Of a stretch of DNA of 64,000 nucleotides, positions 1 through 7,758 are shown piece by piece; position 1 is the first letter of the stretch, and every line of letters begins with the position of its first letter. Origin of the DNA: Sphingomonas endolithica (GTDB lineage: Bacteria; Pseudomonadota; Alphaproteobacteria; Sphingomonadales; Sphingomonadaceae); assembly GCF_025231525.1 (NCBI RefSeq), contig NZ_CP103057.1:947001-1011000 (forward strand). The letters are read 5' to 3'. Position numbers and translations under genes: made by a program. The notes below the pieces were generated by a model, which did not search any database, had not been told where the DNA came from, and worked only from the letters and a program-made list of their open reading frames with translations.

Positions 1-377
1 GCATCCTGCCGAACCCGCGCGATCAGCTCGCGCATCAATTCGGGATCGCGCAGCAGCCGGGCGGCAAGCAGGCGATCGAGCACCGGCGTGCCGGGCGCCA
101 CCAATCGTGCGGCGGTCGCCGCCAGGTCGCGTGCCGACAATAACCTCGCCGCCCGCTGCGTCAGCGCAGCTTCCACGCCCGAAACGAGGCCGGCCAGAAC
201 CTGCCCGATGCCCGCGCGCATGCGATCGTCCAGCCGCGCCTCGTCCGCCAGGAAGAAGTCGCTTATCCCCGCCGCCAGGCGCAGCTCAGCACGCGTGTCC
301 ACCGCCGCTGCGCGATCGAGCAGCCGGGCGGCGCCATGCTGCGCCCCATCATCAAAATCGCGAACGTTGATCGCCAT
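1..377 (-). CDS. DUF2336-type protein, C-terminus beyond window
   Basis: The reading frame is open from an ATG at 377 down to base 1 and runs off the window, so only the first 125 residues are seen. The product is alanine/arginine/leucine-rich and helical, with stretches such as DTRAELRLAAGISDFFL and DEARLDDRMRAGI that resemble the N-terminal repeats of the DUF2336 family, which is frequent in alphaproteobacteria and has no assigned function. No signal peptide or membrane segment is visible. The next gene on the same strand ends 36 bp upstream of this start. The family call comes from recalled sequence character, so it is moderate; that the frame is a real gene is supported by its codon-position GC pattern and lack of stops. 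Confidence 0.6.
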   Translation of the reverse strand, partial: MAINVRDFDDGAQHGAARLLDRAAAVDTRAELRLAAGISDFFLADEARLDDRMRAGIGQVLAGLVSGVEAALTQRAARLLSARDLAATAARLVAPGTPVLDRLLAARLLRDPELMRELIARVRQD

Positions 378-412
378 CCGGACTACCTACGCGGAGTGTC
401 ATTAATGCGCTC

Positions 413-1606
413 CTAAGGCTCTTGGCGAAAGCCCTCGATCACCGCGGCCAGCGTCACCGCGGCATAGCTGCCCGCCGCAGCGAGGGCGATCAGCGGCAGG
501 CCAAGGATGGCGAGCGGCAGGATGACCAGCAGATAGGCCGTCGCGCTGCCCCACCACCAGCGCTTCGGCCGGCCCCGGCTGCGCGGTCCGCTCGATGCGC
601 GTTCCGCCAGCGCTGCGGCAACGACCAGCGCGATGCCGAGCGTCCAGCCGGTGGCCGTCGCGTCCTGAACGCTCGTGACATGCCCCACCAGCAGCGCACA
701 TGCCGCCGCCAGCGCCGGGATGGCGGCATTCTGGAACCGCGCCAGCCGCTCCTCGTCGCGCAACCACGCGAGCGCACCACCAATGGTGAACAGCAATGCC
801 GCGACGATGGCGAGCGCGACACCGACCCAGGCGATCTCGAACATCACGCCGGCCAGCGCCAGCGCTCCGGTGACGATCCCCGCCGCGGCAAGCGCCCAGC
901 TCGGCACCGCGCGCGCCATCAATGGCGGCAGCGCCAGCCGCGCCAGCGGCGCCAGTACGAAGCGATCCGCCCAGGGCCGCGGACGCGACACCAGAGCCGC
1001 GAGCAGCGCATTGCCGCGCGTCGCCAGCGCGCGCGAATCACGCTCGATGCCATGCCCTGCGGCGGCGGCGAACGACAAAGGCACATGCTCGGCATGCGCC
1101 TGCGCCGCGACCCGCAGCAGCGTCGACTGGAAATCATAGTCGCGTGGCATCACCGCGACCTCGGCGATGCGCTTGGCATCCAGCCGCGCGAGCCCGGCCC
1201 AGGCGGTATCGGCACCGACGCGTTCGAAGCCATGGGCAGCATCGCGATCGGAGACGGTGAGCAACGCATCGCCACCATCCTGCGTCATTAGCTGGATCAC
1301 GTCGCCCGTCGTCACCAGCCCGTCCGCTACGACCAGCACGCGGGCAAGCGGGTGTAGCTTCTCCGACGCTTCGCGCGCGGTGCGCACGACGTCGACGGAG
1401 GCGCCGCGGCGGCCGATGCGAGCGATCGCGCCCAGCAATTCGGGGGTAAGCCGTGCCACGACGACGATGATCTGGCTCACGCCGCCCGCGATCAGCAGGC
1501 GCGCCTGGAACTCGATCAGCGTCAGCCCGCCGAACGGCAGGGTCGCTGCCAGCGTGCCCGGCCGATCATCGGCATCCTCGATCGCGAATATGAGCCCAGC
1601 CAACAT
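413..1606 (-). CDS. Nucleotidyltransferase-like domain fused to membrane domain, unknown function
   Basis: This encodes 397 residues. The N-terminal half (about 1-190) has a Rossmann-like pattern with LPFGGLTLIEFQARLLIAGG near the start, which resembles the sugar-nucleotidyl/MobA-like transferase fold, but the usual GGxGTR-type loop is absent. The C-terminal half (about 210-397) has five to six hydrophobic segments typical of integral membrane enzymes. A similar order of domains occurs in bifunctional nucleotidyltransferase/CDP-alcohol phosphatidyltransferases, but I cannot find the DGxxAR signature of that second family. I chose the ATG at 1606 because MLAGLIFAIEDADD looks like the domain start; a TTG at 1642 is an alternative. 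It is followed by the DUF2336 gene on the same strand. Confidence 0.6.
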   Translation of the reverse strand: MLAGLIFAIEDADDRPGTLAATLPFGGLTLIEFQARLLIAGGVSQIIVVVARLTPELLGAIARIGRRGASVDVVRTAREASEKLHPLARVLVVADGLVTTGDVIQLMTQDGGDALLTVSDRDAAHGFERVGADTAWAGLARLDAKRIAEVAVMPRDYDFQSTLLRVAAQAHAEHVPLSFAAAAGHGIERDSRALATRGNALLAALVSRPRPWADRFVLAPLARLALPPLMARAVPSWALAAAGIVTGALALAGVMFEIAWVGVALAIVAALLFTIGGALAWLRDEERLARFQNAAIPALAAACALLVGHVTSVQDATATGWTLGIALVVAAALAERASSGPRSRGRPKRWWWGSATAYLLVILPLAILGLPLIALAAAGSYAAVTLAAVIEGFRQEP

Positions 1607-1672
1607 GTAACGGCTGTTAGGCGGTCGTGCGGGCGATGGCAAAGGCCGCGCCCGCCTAGTGGTCGAGACGGC

Positions 1673-1966
1673 TCAGAGTCGCTCCACGGCACGGCGCAAT
1701 TTGCGCATCACCAGCATGTCCTGCACCGGCATCGCCGCCGCTTCGGTCGCCAGCGTCATCAGCCGTACTGCGCCAAAGCTCGCCGCCAGGCCTTTCAGCC
1801 GGAATGCAGCCGCTTGCCATGCCTCGGCATCCTTGGCATTTTCGAGCCCATCGAGCCCACGCCGCGCACTATCGAGGAACGCGCCGCGCAACTCAGCGAT
1901 CAGCGCAGGCTCATCTCCCACTGCCGCTGCCAGCGTCGCATCGATTGCACCGGGATCATAAGCCAT
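1673..1966 (-). CDS. HPt-like protein lacking the phosphoacceptor histidine
   Basis: A 97-residue helical protein with the hallmark region of histidine phosphotransfer domains: AAFRLKGLAASFGA at about residues 56-69. In active HPt proteins the equivalent motif is AHxLKG, and the histidine is the phosphate carrier; here the base triplet reads TTC, so the position is phenylalanine. The rest of the helix pair (LKG, then the small-residue turn) is preserved, so the fold is probably kept but phosphotransfer is not expected. The start at 1966 (MAYDPGAIDATLAAAV) fits the family length; longer upstream extensions run into a repeat. It may act as a docking or inhibitory partner of a two-component system that is not in this window. 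Confidence 0.65.
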   Translation of the reverse strand: MAYDPGAIDATLAAAVGDEPALIAELRGAFLDSARRGLDGLENAKDAEAWQAAAFRLKGLAASFGAVRLMTLATEAAAMPVQDMLVMRKLRRAVERL

Positions 1967-2095
1967 CGTGGGATCGTACGACGCGATCCTTAACAAGGTT
2001 TCAACGGGCGATCTCTTGGGCGCGACGCCCGCGCCGAACCGGCCCGTCACCCCGGACCAGTTCGGTGATCGTACGGCGCGAACCTGCACCATACG

Positions 2096-2187
2096 TCATC
2101 CCCGCGCAGGCGGGGATCCATATACTCAAACGTCTGCATTCAGTCGCTAAGACCGCCACTATGGATCCCCGCCTTCGCGGGGATGAC
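2096..2187. repeat. Dispersed palindrome, type B (GTCATCCCCGC...GCGGGGATGAC)
   Basis: Outer arms GTCATCCCCGCGCAGGCGGG and its near complement CCCCGCCTTCGCGGGGATGAC enclose a variable centre of about 45 bp. The same arms recur at 38767-38862 and, diverged, at 43526-43620. It lies between the divergent HPt-like gene and the coiled-coil gene, in a 336-bp stretch that otherwise holds no recognisable gene. Confidence 0.8.
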
Positions 2188-2302
2188 CAACCATGTCTGA
2201 AAGGGATAGTTGCCGAACATGTCGGAGTGGCGGCCCTGCGTCTGGTGGTGGCGCCCAGACCTATTCGTTTCCCTAACCGTGGTTTCATGATAAACCGCGC
2301 CG

Positions 2303-4597
2303 ATGAACGGGGGTTCGCGCATCATCGCTATCAGGCCCGCTCATGGCGCAGCGGCGAGGGATGAACGGTTGCTAGAAGACGTTGCCCTTGGTCACCGGTC
2401 CTACGAACCGGTCTATGAAGCCGAATATGAGGAGCTGCGCGTTCGGCGCGAATGGCTGATGCCGGCATTGGGCGGTCTGCTCTCGGCCGCGTGGATTATC
2501 GGCATGGTGGCGCTGGCCTGGCCGGACCTGACGGGACTGACGCCGCTGGAGGTCACCAGCTTCGTCGCTGCCTTGTGCGTGCCCCCGGCGCTGATCGGCA
2601 TCGTGCTGCTGCTGTTGCTGCGGAGCAGCCGGGCCGAGGCCCGTCGCTTCGGCGAGACGTCCCAGGCGATGCGCGGCCACGCCCTGGCGCTGGAACGCAC
2701 CGTCGCGGTGCTGTCGCATGCCATCGATGCCAACCGCGCCAAGCTCGCCGAACAAACCGACACGCTCATCGCCATGGGCGACAGCGCGGCGGCCAAGCTG
2801 GCGACGATCGGCACCGGCATGATGGGCGAAGTCGCCGCCGCCGACGCCCATGCCCGCACATTGGCCGATGCCGCGGAGCGGACACACGCGCAACTCGACA
2901 CGCTGATGGCCGCCTTGCCGCGCGCGCAGCATGACGCCGATACGCTGGCACGGTCGCTGGGCGACATCGCGGCGGCAGCGGCCAGCCACGCCGGGGCGCT
3001 CGGCGTACAGGTCGGCGCGCTGGCCGATCGCGGGCGCGATGCCGATGCGCTGGCCAACGGGGCAGCATCGCGCCTGGCGGCGCATATCGTGCGCATGAAA
3101 GAGACGGGCGAGCATGCCGGTGAGCGGCTCGAACTGATCACCAGCGAGATGTCGGACACGGTAGACGGCGTGCTCGGTCGCGCCACCAGGGCGGTCGATG
3201 CAGCGCGGCAGGGGATCGCCCAACAGGGCGATGCCATGCTGGCGATGCTCGCCACCAACCAGGCCGCTTTGGACCACACGGCGCGCGACAGTGCCGAGGC
3301 GCTTGCCGCCCGTGTCGCCGCGATCGATGCGCTGATCGACCGCATTGCCGATCGCCTGGGCGACCAGCGCAGCGCCAGCGACACGATCATCCACGAACTG
3401 GACAGCGGGATCACGCACGTCGCGGGTCGGCTCGATGCGCTGCATGCGCAAGGTGTCGACCGCACGCAGGATCTCGCCGCCTCGATCAGCGCGCTGGGGG
3501 GTTCGGCCAATGCGATGACCGAGGCGTTGAAAACCGGCGACGTCATGGCGCGCGGCGCGATCGACACCACCGAACACCTGCTCCTCGCGCTGGATGCGGC
3601 CGCGCGCGAGATCGACGAAACCTTGCCGGACGCGCTCGCGCGGCTCGATGATCGCATGCTCGGCAGCCGCCGCGTCGTGGCCGACGCCAAGCCCGAATTG
3701 CTGGCACTCGTCACTGCGGCCGAAAGCACGCACGACGCGATCGAGGCGATCGCGCAGGTCATTTCCGGGCAGCGCGCGACGCTCGACAAGCTCTCCGGCA
3801 CGCTGCTGCAGACGCTGAACGACGGCCGCGTCAAGGCGGATGAGCTCGGTCACATGGTCGACGAGACGATCGATCGCACGCACCGCTTCGCCGAGGAAGC
3901 CGCGCCGCGCCTGGTCGAGGCGCTGTTGCGCGTGCGCGACACGGCGAGCACTGCCGCCGACCGCGCGCGCGAGACACTGGCCAGCGTCATTCCCGAGGCA
4001 GCGGCGGCGCTCGAACAAGCCTCGACCGCCGCGCTGCAACGCGCCTCGGGCACGGCGCTGCAGCGGCAGATCGCCGCGATCGGCGAAGCGGCCGACGCCG
4101 CCGCCACGGCTGCGGGCCGTGCATCGGATCGCCTGACGCACCAGATGCAGGCGATCGCCGATGCCACGGCGATCGTCGAAAGCCGCATCGAGGATGCCCG
4201 GGTCGAGCGCGAAAAGGACGATCAGGACAATTTCGCCCGCCGCGTCTCGCTGCTGATCGAGTCGCTCAACTCGGCATCGATCGACATCAGCAAGGCCTTC
4301 TCCGCCGACGTCACCGACAGTGCCTGGGCCGCCTATCTGAAGGGCGATCGCGGCGTCTTCACCCGCCGCGCCGTGCGGCTGCTGGATGCCGGCGACGCCC
4401 GCGAGATCGTTCGCCTGTACGACGAGGACACGGCGTTCCGCGAGCAGGTCAACCGCTACATCCACGATTTCGAAGCCATGCTCCGCGCGATCCTGGCGCA
4501 ACGCGACGGCTCCCCGCTTGGCGTGACGCTGCTGTCGTCCGACATGGGCAAGCTGTATGTCGCACTGGCCCAGGCGATCGAGCGGCTGCGGACCTGA
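2303..4597 (+). CDS. Two-TM coiled-coil protein, TipN-like architecture
   Basis: This 764-residue protein has a short acidic cytoplasmic N-terminus, two transmembrane helices at about 52-72 and 84-107, then some 550 residues of alanine-rich heptad-like helix with many AxxxD and LxxH repeats, and a compact conserved C-terminal region (about 650-764) containing WAAYLKGDRGVFTRRAVRLL. Two N-terminal membrane helices followed by a long coiled coil is the architecture of Caulobacter TipN, the new-pole landmark, and the C-terminal block is the part most likely to be conserved. The assignment to TipN is inference from architecture. It stands alone on the plus strand and converges with DUF1467 across a repeat. 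Confidence 0.6.
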   Translation: MNGGSRIIAIRPAHGAAARDERLLEDVALGHRSYEPVYEAEYEELRVRREWLMPALGGLLSAAWIIGMVALAWPDLTGLTPLEVTSFVAALCVPPALIGIVLLLLLRSSRAEARRFGETSQAMRGHALALERTVAVLSHAIDANRAKLAEQTDTLIAMGDSAAAKLATIGTGMMGEVAAADAHARTLADAAERTHAQLDTLMAALPRAQHDADTLARSLGDIAAAAASHAGALGVQVGALADRGRDADALANGAASRLAAHIVRMKETGEHAGERLELITSEMSDTVDGVLGRATRAVDAARQGIAQQGDAMLAMLATNQAALDHTARDSAEALAARVAAIDALIDRIADRLGDQRSASDTIIHELDSGITHVAGRLDALHAQGVDRTQDLAASISALGGSANAMTEALKTGDVMARGAIDTTEHLLLALDAAAREIDETLPDALARLDDRMLGSRRVVADAKPELLALVTAAESTHDAIEAIAQVISGQRATLDKLSGTLLQTLNDGRVKADELGHMVDETIDRTHRFAEEAAPRLVEALLRVRDTASTAADRARETLASVIPEAAAALEQASTAALQRASGTALQRQIAAIGEAADAAATAAGRASDRLTHQMQAIADATAIVESRIEDARVEREKDDQDNFARRVSLLIESLNSASIDISKAFSADVTDSAWAAYLKGDRGVFTRRAVRLLDAGDAREIVRLYDEDTAFREQVNRYIHDFEAMLRAILAQRDGSPLGVTLLSSDMGKLYVALAQAIERLRT

Positions 4598-4625
4598 GGC
4601 TTTCCAGCCTGGAGCAATAGCGTGG

Positions 4626-4738
4626 GCGCGCCATCACCAATCGACCGTTCGTCCTGAGCTCGTCGAAGGGCGTGTTACGGGCGTCCGCGCTTGTATCACG
4701 TGCTTCGACAAGCTCAGCACGAACGGTGATGGGGCGCC
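4626..4738. repeat. Dispersed palindrome, type A, between convergent genes
   Basis: The left arm includes GCGCGCCATCACC and ACCGTTCGTCCTGAGC; the right arm includes GCTCAGCACGAACGGT and GGTGATGGGGCGCC. The folded RNA would be a long hairpin from either strand. It occupies nearly all of the 156 bp between the coiled-coil gene and DUF1467, which end facing each other, so it is the only visible candidate for a bidirectional terminator there. Type A copies or relics recur at 7621, 35189, 38525, 45703 and 60837. Confidence 0.75.
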
Positions 4739-4753
4739 CAAGATATCCCCATG

Positions 4754-5026
4754 CTAAACCGCCGGCAGGATCCGATCGACGATTTGCGGCGTGATCCAGC
4801 CATAATAATAATTCAGCTGGAACAGCACGAACAGGACCGTCGCGACGATCGTCACGCGCAGCGCGATGCGCCCCGCGTTGAATTCGTGCGGGGCGCTATC
4901 CGCCTGCCCCGGCACACGTTCGGCGCCCGCCTCGTCGGAGGTGCGGACGCCGAACGGCAGGACCAGGAACACCGAAAACGACCAGAACAGGATGTAGATC
5001 GCCAGTGCCGAGGTCCATTTCATCAT
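4754..5026 (-). CDS. DUF1467 family small membrane protein
   Basis: A 90-residue protein with two membrane helices (about 4-26 and 58-80) linked by a polar loop containing GVRTSDEAGAERVPGQADSA. DUF1467 proteins of alphaproteobacteria have this size, topology and VLPFGVRT motif; their function is unknown. It is the last gene of the long nuo-birA-coaX-rnj operon, starting 6 bp after the rnj stop. Two consecutive ATGs (5026 and 5023) are possible starts. Confidence 0.8.
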   Translation of the reverse strand: MMKWTSALAIYILFWSFSVFLVLPFGVRTSDEAGAERVPGQADSAPHEFNAGRIALRVTIVATVLFVLFQLNYYYGWITPQIVDRILPAV

Positions 5027-5032
5027 GGAGCG

Positions 5033-6673
5033 TCAGGCCTCGATCAGCAGCACGTCGACGATCGGCTTCTTGCCGGTCCAGCGTGTCGCCACCTTGCGCA
5101 CGGAAAGACGCAGCGCCTCGCGCAGCTTGGCACGGTCGCGGCCGCCCTGCCGGGTCGCCTGCACCAGCGAGTCGGTCACTTCCGCAATGAACGGATCGCG
5201 ATCTTCCTCGACCGGCACGCCCTGCAACCGCACCTGCGGCTGGCCGAGCATGCGCCCGCCCTTGTCGATCGCCACGGCGACCGAGATCTGGCCGTTGACC
5301 GCCAGCTTGCGGCGCTCGTTGATCGTCCCGCCATCACCGGGCAGGATCACATCGCCGTCAAGCACCAGACGGCCATGCTGGGCGTGGCCGATCTTCACCG
5401 GATCGCCCGGCGCCAGTCGCACGATATCGCCATTGGTCTGCACCAGCGCGCGCGGAATGCCTTCGGACAGGCCGAAGCGTGCCTGCTCCATCAGATGCCG
5501 CATCTCGCCATGCACCGGGATCAGCACGTCAGGCCGCATCCAGCGATACATCTGCGCCAGCTCCGGTCGGCCCGGATGGCCCGAGACGTGGACATGCGCC
5601 TGGCGATCTGTGACCATCAGCACGCCCTTGGCCGCCAGCTTGTTCTGGATCAGCCCGATCGCAACCTCGTTGCCCGGGATCTGCTTGGACGAGAAGACCA
5701 CCATGTCGCCGGTCTCTAGCGAGATCGGGTGCGACCCCGCCGCGACGCGGCCGAGCGCGGCGCGTTCCTCGCCCTGCCCGCCGGTCGCGATGACCAGCAG
5801 CTTGTTCGCCGGCAGCCGCATCGCCGCCTCGGGCGCGATCAGCTCGGGGAAGTCCTTAAGATAGCCCGTTGCGCGCGCAACCTTGATGATCCGGTCGAGC
5901 GAACGCCCGGCGACACACAGCTGGCGCCCGGTCTCGCGCGCCACTTCGCCCAGCGTATGCAGGCGCGACGCGTTCGACGCGAACGACGTGACCATCACAC
6001 GGCCCTTGGCCTTGCTGATCGTGTCCATCAGCCCGATGCGCACGTCGCTCTCGGAACCCGATGCCTCCATGTTGAAGACGTTGGTCGAATCGCACACCAA
6101 GGCGAGCACGCCCGCATCGCCGATCGCCGAGAGCTGCTCGGGGGTCGCGGGATTGCCGATCACCGGGGCGGCATCCAGCTTCCAGTCACCGGTGTGGAAG
6201 ATCCGGCCGTACGGCGTGTCGATCAGCAGCGCGTTGGGCTCGGGGATCGAATGCGCCATCGGCACGAAGGTGAAGTGGAACGGCCCGAGGTCGAAGCCCT
6301 CGCCGACGGGAATCGTCTTCAGCTTGACGCGCGCGGCATTGCCTTCTTCCTCCAGCTTGCCGCGGATCAGGCCGGCCGTGAACGGCGTGGCATAGAGCGG
6401 CACGCCGAGATCCTCGGCGAGGTACGGCAGCGCGCCGATATGATCCTCATGGCCATGCGTCAGCACGATGCCGACGAGATCGCCGAGCCGTTCCTCGATG
6501 AAGCTGAGGTCCGGCAGGATCAGGTCGATGCCGGGATATTGCGGATCGGCGAAGGTCACGCCGCAATCGACCATCACCCACTTGCCGTTACAGCCGTACA
6601 GGTTGACGTTCATGCCGATCTCGCCGGAGCCGCCAAGGGCTACATAGAGCAGTTCGTTCTTTGGTTTGGTCAC
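5033..6673 (-). CDS. rnj: Ribonuclease J
   Basis: The 546-residue product is a metallo-beta-lactamase/beta-CASP ribonuclease, acting in the cytoplasm as 5'-3' exonuclease and endonuclease in mRNA decay and rRNA processing. Zinc ligands are visible in HGHEDH at residues 73-78, in the later HTGDWKLD and in HVSGHPG near residue 375; the C-terminal domain has the VRKVATRWTGKKPIVDV ending usual for the family. The start is a GTG at 6673 (MTKPKNELLY), preceded by a weak AAGAAAG; the open frame extends upstream into coaX but that part lacks family similarity. It lies downstream of coaX and upstream of DUF1467. Confidence 0.93.
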   Translation of the reverse strand: MTKPKNELLYVALGGSGEIGMNVNLYGCNGKWVMVDCGVTFADPQYPGIDLILPDLSFIEERLGDLVGIVLTHGHEDHIGALPYLAEDLGVPLYATPFTAGLIRGKLEEEGNAARVKLKTIPVGEGFDLGPFHFTFVPMAHSIPEPNALLIDTPYGRIFHTGDWKLDAAPVIGNPATPEQLSAIGDAGVLALVCDSTNVFNMEASGSESDVRIGLMDTISKAKGRVMVTSFASNASRLHTLGEVARETGRQLCVAGRSLDRIIKVARATGYLKDFPELIAPEAAMRLPANKLLVIATGGQGEERAALGRVAAGSHPISLETGDMVVFSSKQIPGNEVAIGLIQNKLAAKGVLMVTDRQAHVHVSGHPGRPELAQMYRWMRPDVLIPVHGEMRHLMEQARFGLSEGIPRALVQTNGDIVRLAPGDPVKIGHAQHGRLVLDGDVILPGDGGTINERRKLAVNGQISVAVAIDKGGRMLGQPQVRLQGVPVEEDRDPFIAEVTDSLVQATRQGGRDRAKLREALRLSVRKVATRWTGKKPIVDVLLIEA

Positions 6674-6816
6674 GTAGGTCTTTCTTCGTAAGTCGGCCGC
6701 GAGCCTATCGGGCGGGCGGCATAAGGGTGCGCCGTCAGGCGCGAATGATCTCGTTGAGGAAGAGCGGGGCGCCACGGCCGAAGGATCGGCGGGCGCGCAC
6801 TCGAAACTCTTGAACG

Positions 6817-7605
6817 CTATATATGGGCGCGATCCCACAACATCGCCAGCCCCTGAATGGTCAGATCGCCTTCGATCACGTCGAAAACGCGCGTTTGCTT
6901 CTCGAACAGGGTGGCCAGGCCGCCGGTCGCGATCACTTTCACCGGCCGCCCGACCTCTATCTTCATGCGCGCGACCAGCCCCTCGATCATCGCGACATAG
7001 CCCCAATAGATGCCGATATGCATCTGGCTGACCGTATCGCGCCCGATCACGCTGGTGCTGGTCGGTGCTTCGATCGCGATCCGCGGCAGCTTGGCGGCGG
7101 CGGTGACCAGCGCATCGAGCGAGAGGTTGATCCCCGGCGCGATGATCCCGCCTTTATAGGCGCCGGAATAATCGACCAGGTCGAACGTCGTTGCAGTGCC
7201 GAAATCGATCACGATCAGGTCGCCGGCGTGCAGCTTGTGCGCCGCGATCATCGTCACTGCACGATCCGCGCCGACCGACTTGGGCTCATCGACGTCCAGC
7301 GCCATGCCCCATTCGACCGGCGGCTCGCCGGCGATCAGCGGCTCGCCGCCGAAATATTTCCGCGCCAGCGTCTGCAGATTGTGCAGCGCGCGCGGCACCA
7401 CGGTGGCGATGATCACGCCGGTCACGGCCGTGCGGTCATAGCCTTCGAGACTGAGCAACTGGCTCAGCCAAACCGCGTATTCGTCCGCCGTGCGACGCGG
7501 ATCGGTGGCGATCCGCCAGCGCGCCTTGATCGCACCGCCGCCGACGCCGGTATCGACCAGCGCGAACACGACATTGGTATTGCCGGCATCGATGGCGAGC
7601 AACAT
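6817..7605 (-). CDS. coaX: Type III pantothenate kinase
   Basis: A 262-residue kinase catalysing the first step of coenzyme A synthesis, ATP-dependent phosphorylation of pantothenate. The ASKHA-fold phosphate loop IDAGNTN lies at residues 5-11, GADRAV at about 100-106 and [11 protein letters not shown] at about 124-134, all diagnostic of CoaX rather than CoaA. The ATG at 7605 gives the normal N-terminus MLLAIDAGN. The birA-coaX pair is a common neighbourhood, here separated by a repeat element of about 150 bp. Confidence 0.95.
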   Translation of the reverse strand: MLLAIDAGNTNVVFALVDTGVGGGAIKARWRIATDPRRTADEYAVWLSQLLSLEGYDRTAVTGVIIATVVPRALHNLQTLARKYFGGEPLIAGEPPVEWGMALDVDEPKSVGADRAVTMIAAHKLHAGDLIVIDFGTATTFDLVDYSGAYKGGIIAPGINLSLDALVTAAAKLPRIAIEAPTSTSVIGRDTVSQMHIGIYWGYVAMIEGLVARMKIEVGRPVKVIATGGLATLFEKQTRVFDVIEGDLTIQGLAMLWDRAHI

Positions 7606-7620
7606 GGCACTAGATCCTCT

Positions 7621-7749
7621 CCGTTCGTGTCGAGCCCCTCGACTGCCTGCCAAGGCAGCCGCTCGGGATAAACGTCAGCACGTGCTGACGTCGAGACACG
7701 CTGGCTTGGCACTCCGGGCCGGTTGCTCGACTACGCTCGAAAAGAACGG
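7621..7749. repeat. Type A-like palindrome in the birA-coaX gap, with a 20-bp perfect inner palindrome
   Basis: The outer ends CCGTTCGTGTCGAGC and GCTCGAAAAGAACGG are recognisable type A arms. Inside, ACGTCAGCACGTGCTGACGT at 7672-7691 is a perfect 20-bp palindrome. The element fills the gap between birA (stop at 7759) and the coaX start, so it would be transcribed inside the operon mRNA as one or more hairpins. Confidence 0.7.
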
Positions 7750-7758
7750 AGAAGGGAG

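Noticed and set aside
2096..2187. Repeats considered as a CRISPR array or transposon ends
   Set aside because: They are single inverted pairs scattered over the window, not regularly spaced direct repeats, and no cas or transposase gene is present.
2372..4501. Long minus-strand open frame opposite the coiled-coil gene (and similar long antisense frames opposite nuoL, nuoG and others)
   Set aside because: Arginine/glutamine/histidine-rich composition without domains; they arise from the GC-rich third positions of the real genes on the other strand.
6735..6800. 22-codon GTG frame between coaX and rnj (ending APLFLNEIIRA)
   Set aside because: Too short and without ribosome-binding site or recognised similarity; kept only as a note on the 143-bp gap.
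5033..7006. 657-codon version of ribonuclease J starting inside coaX
   Set aside because: The upstream 111 codons overlap coaX and have no family similarity; the GTG at 6673 gives the normal N-terminus.
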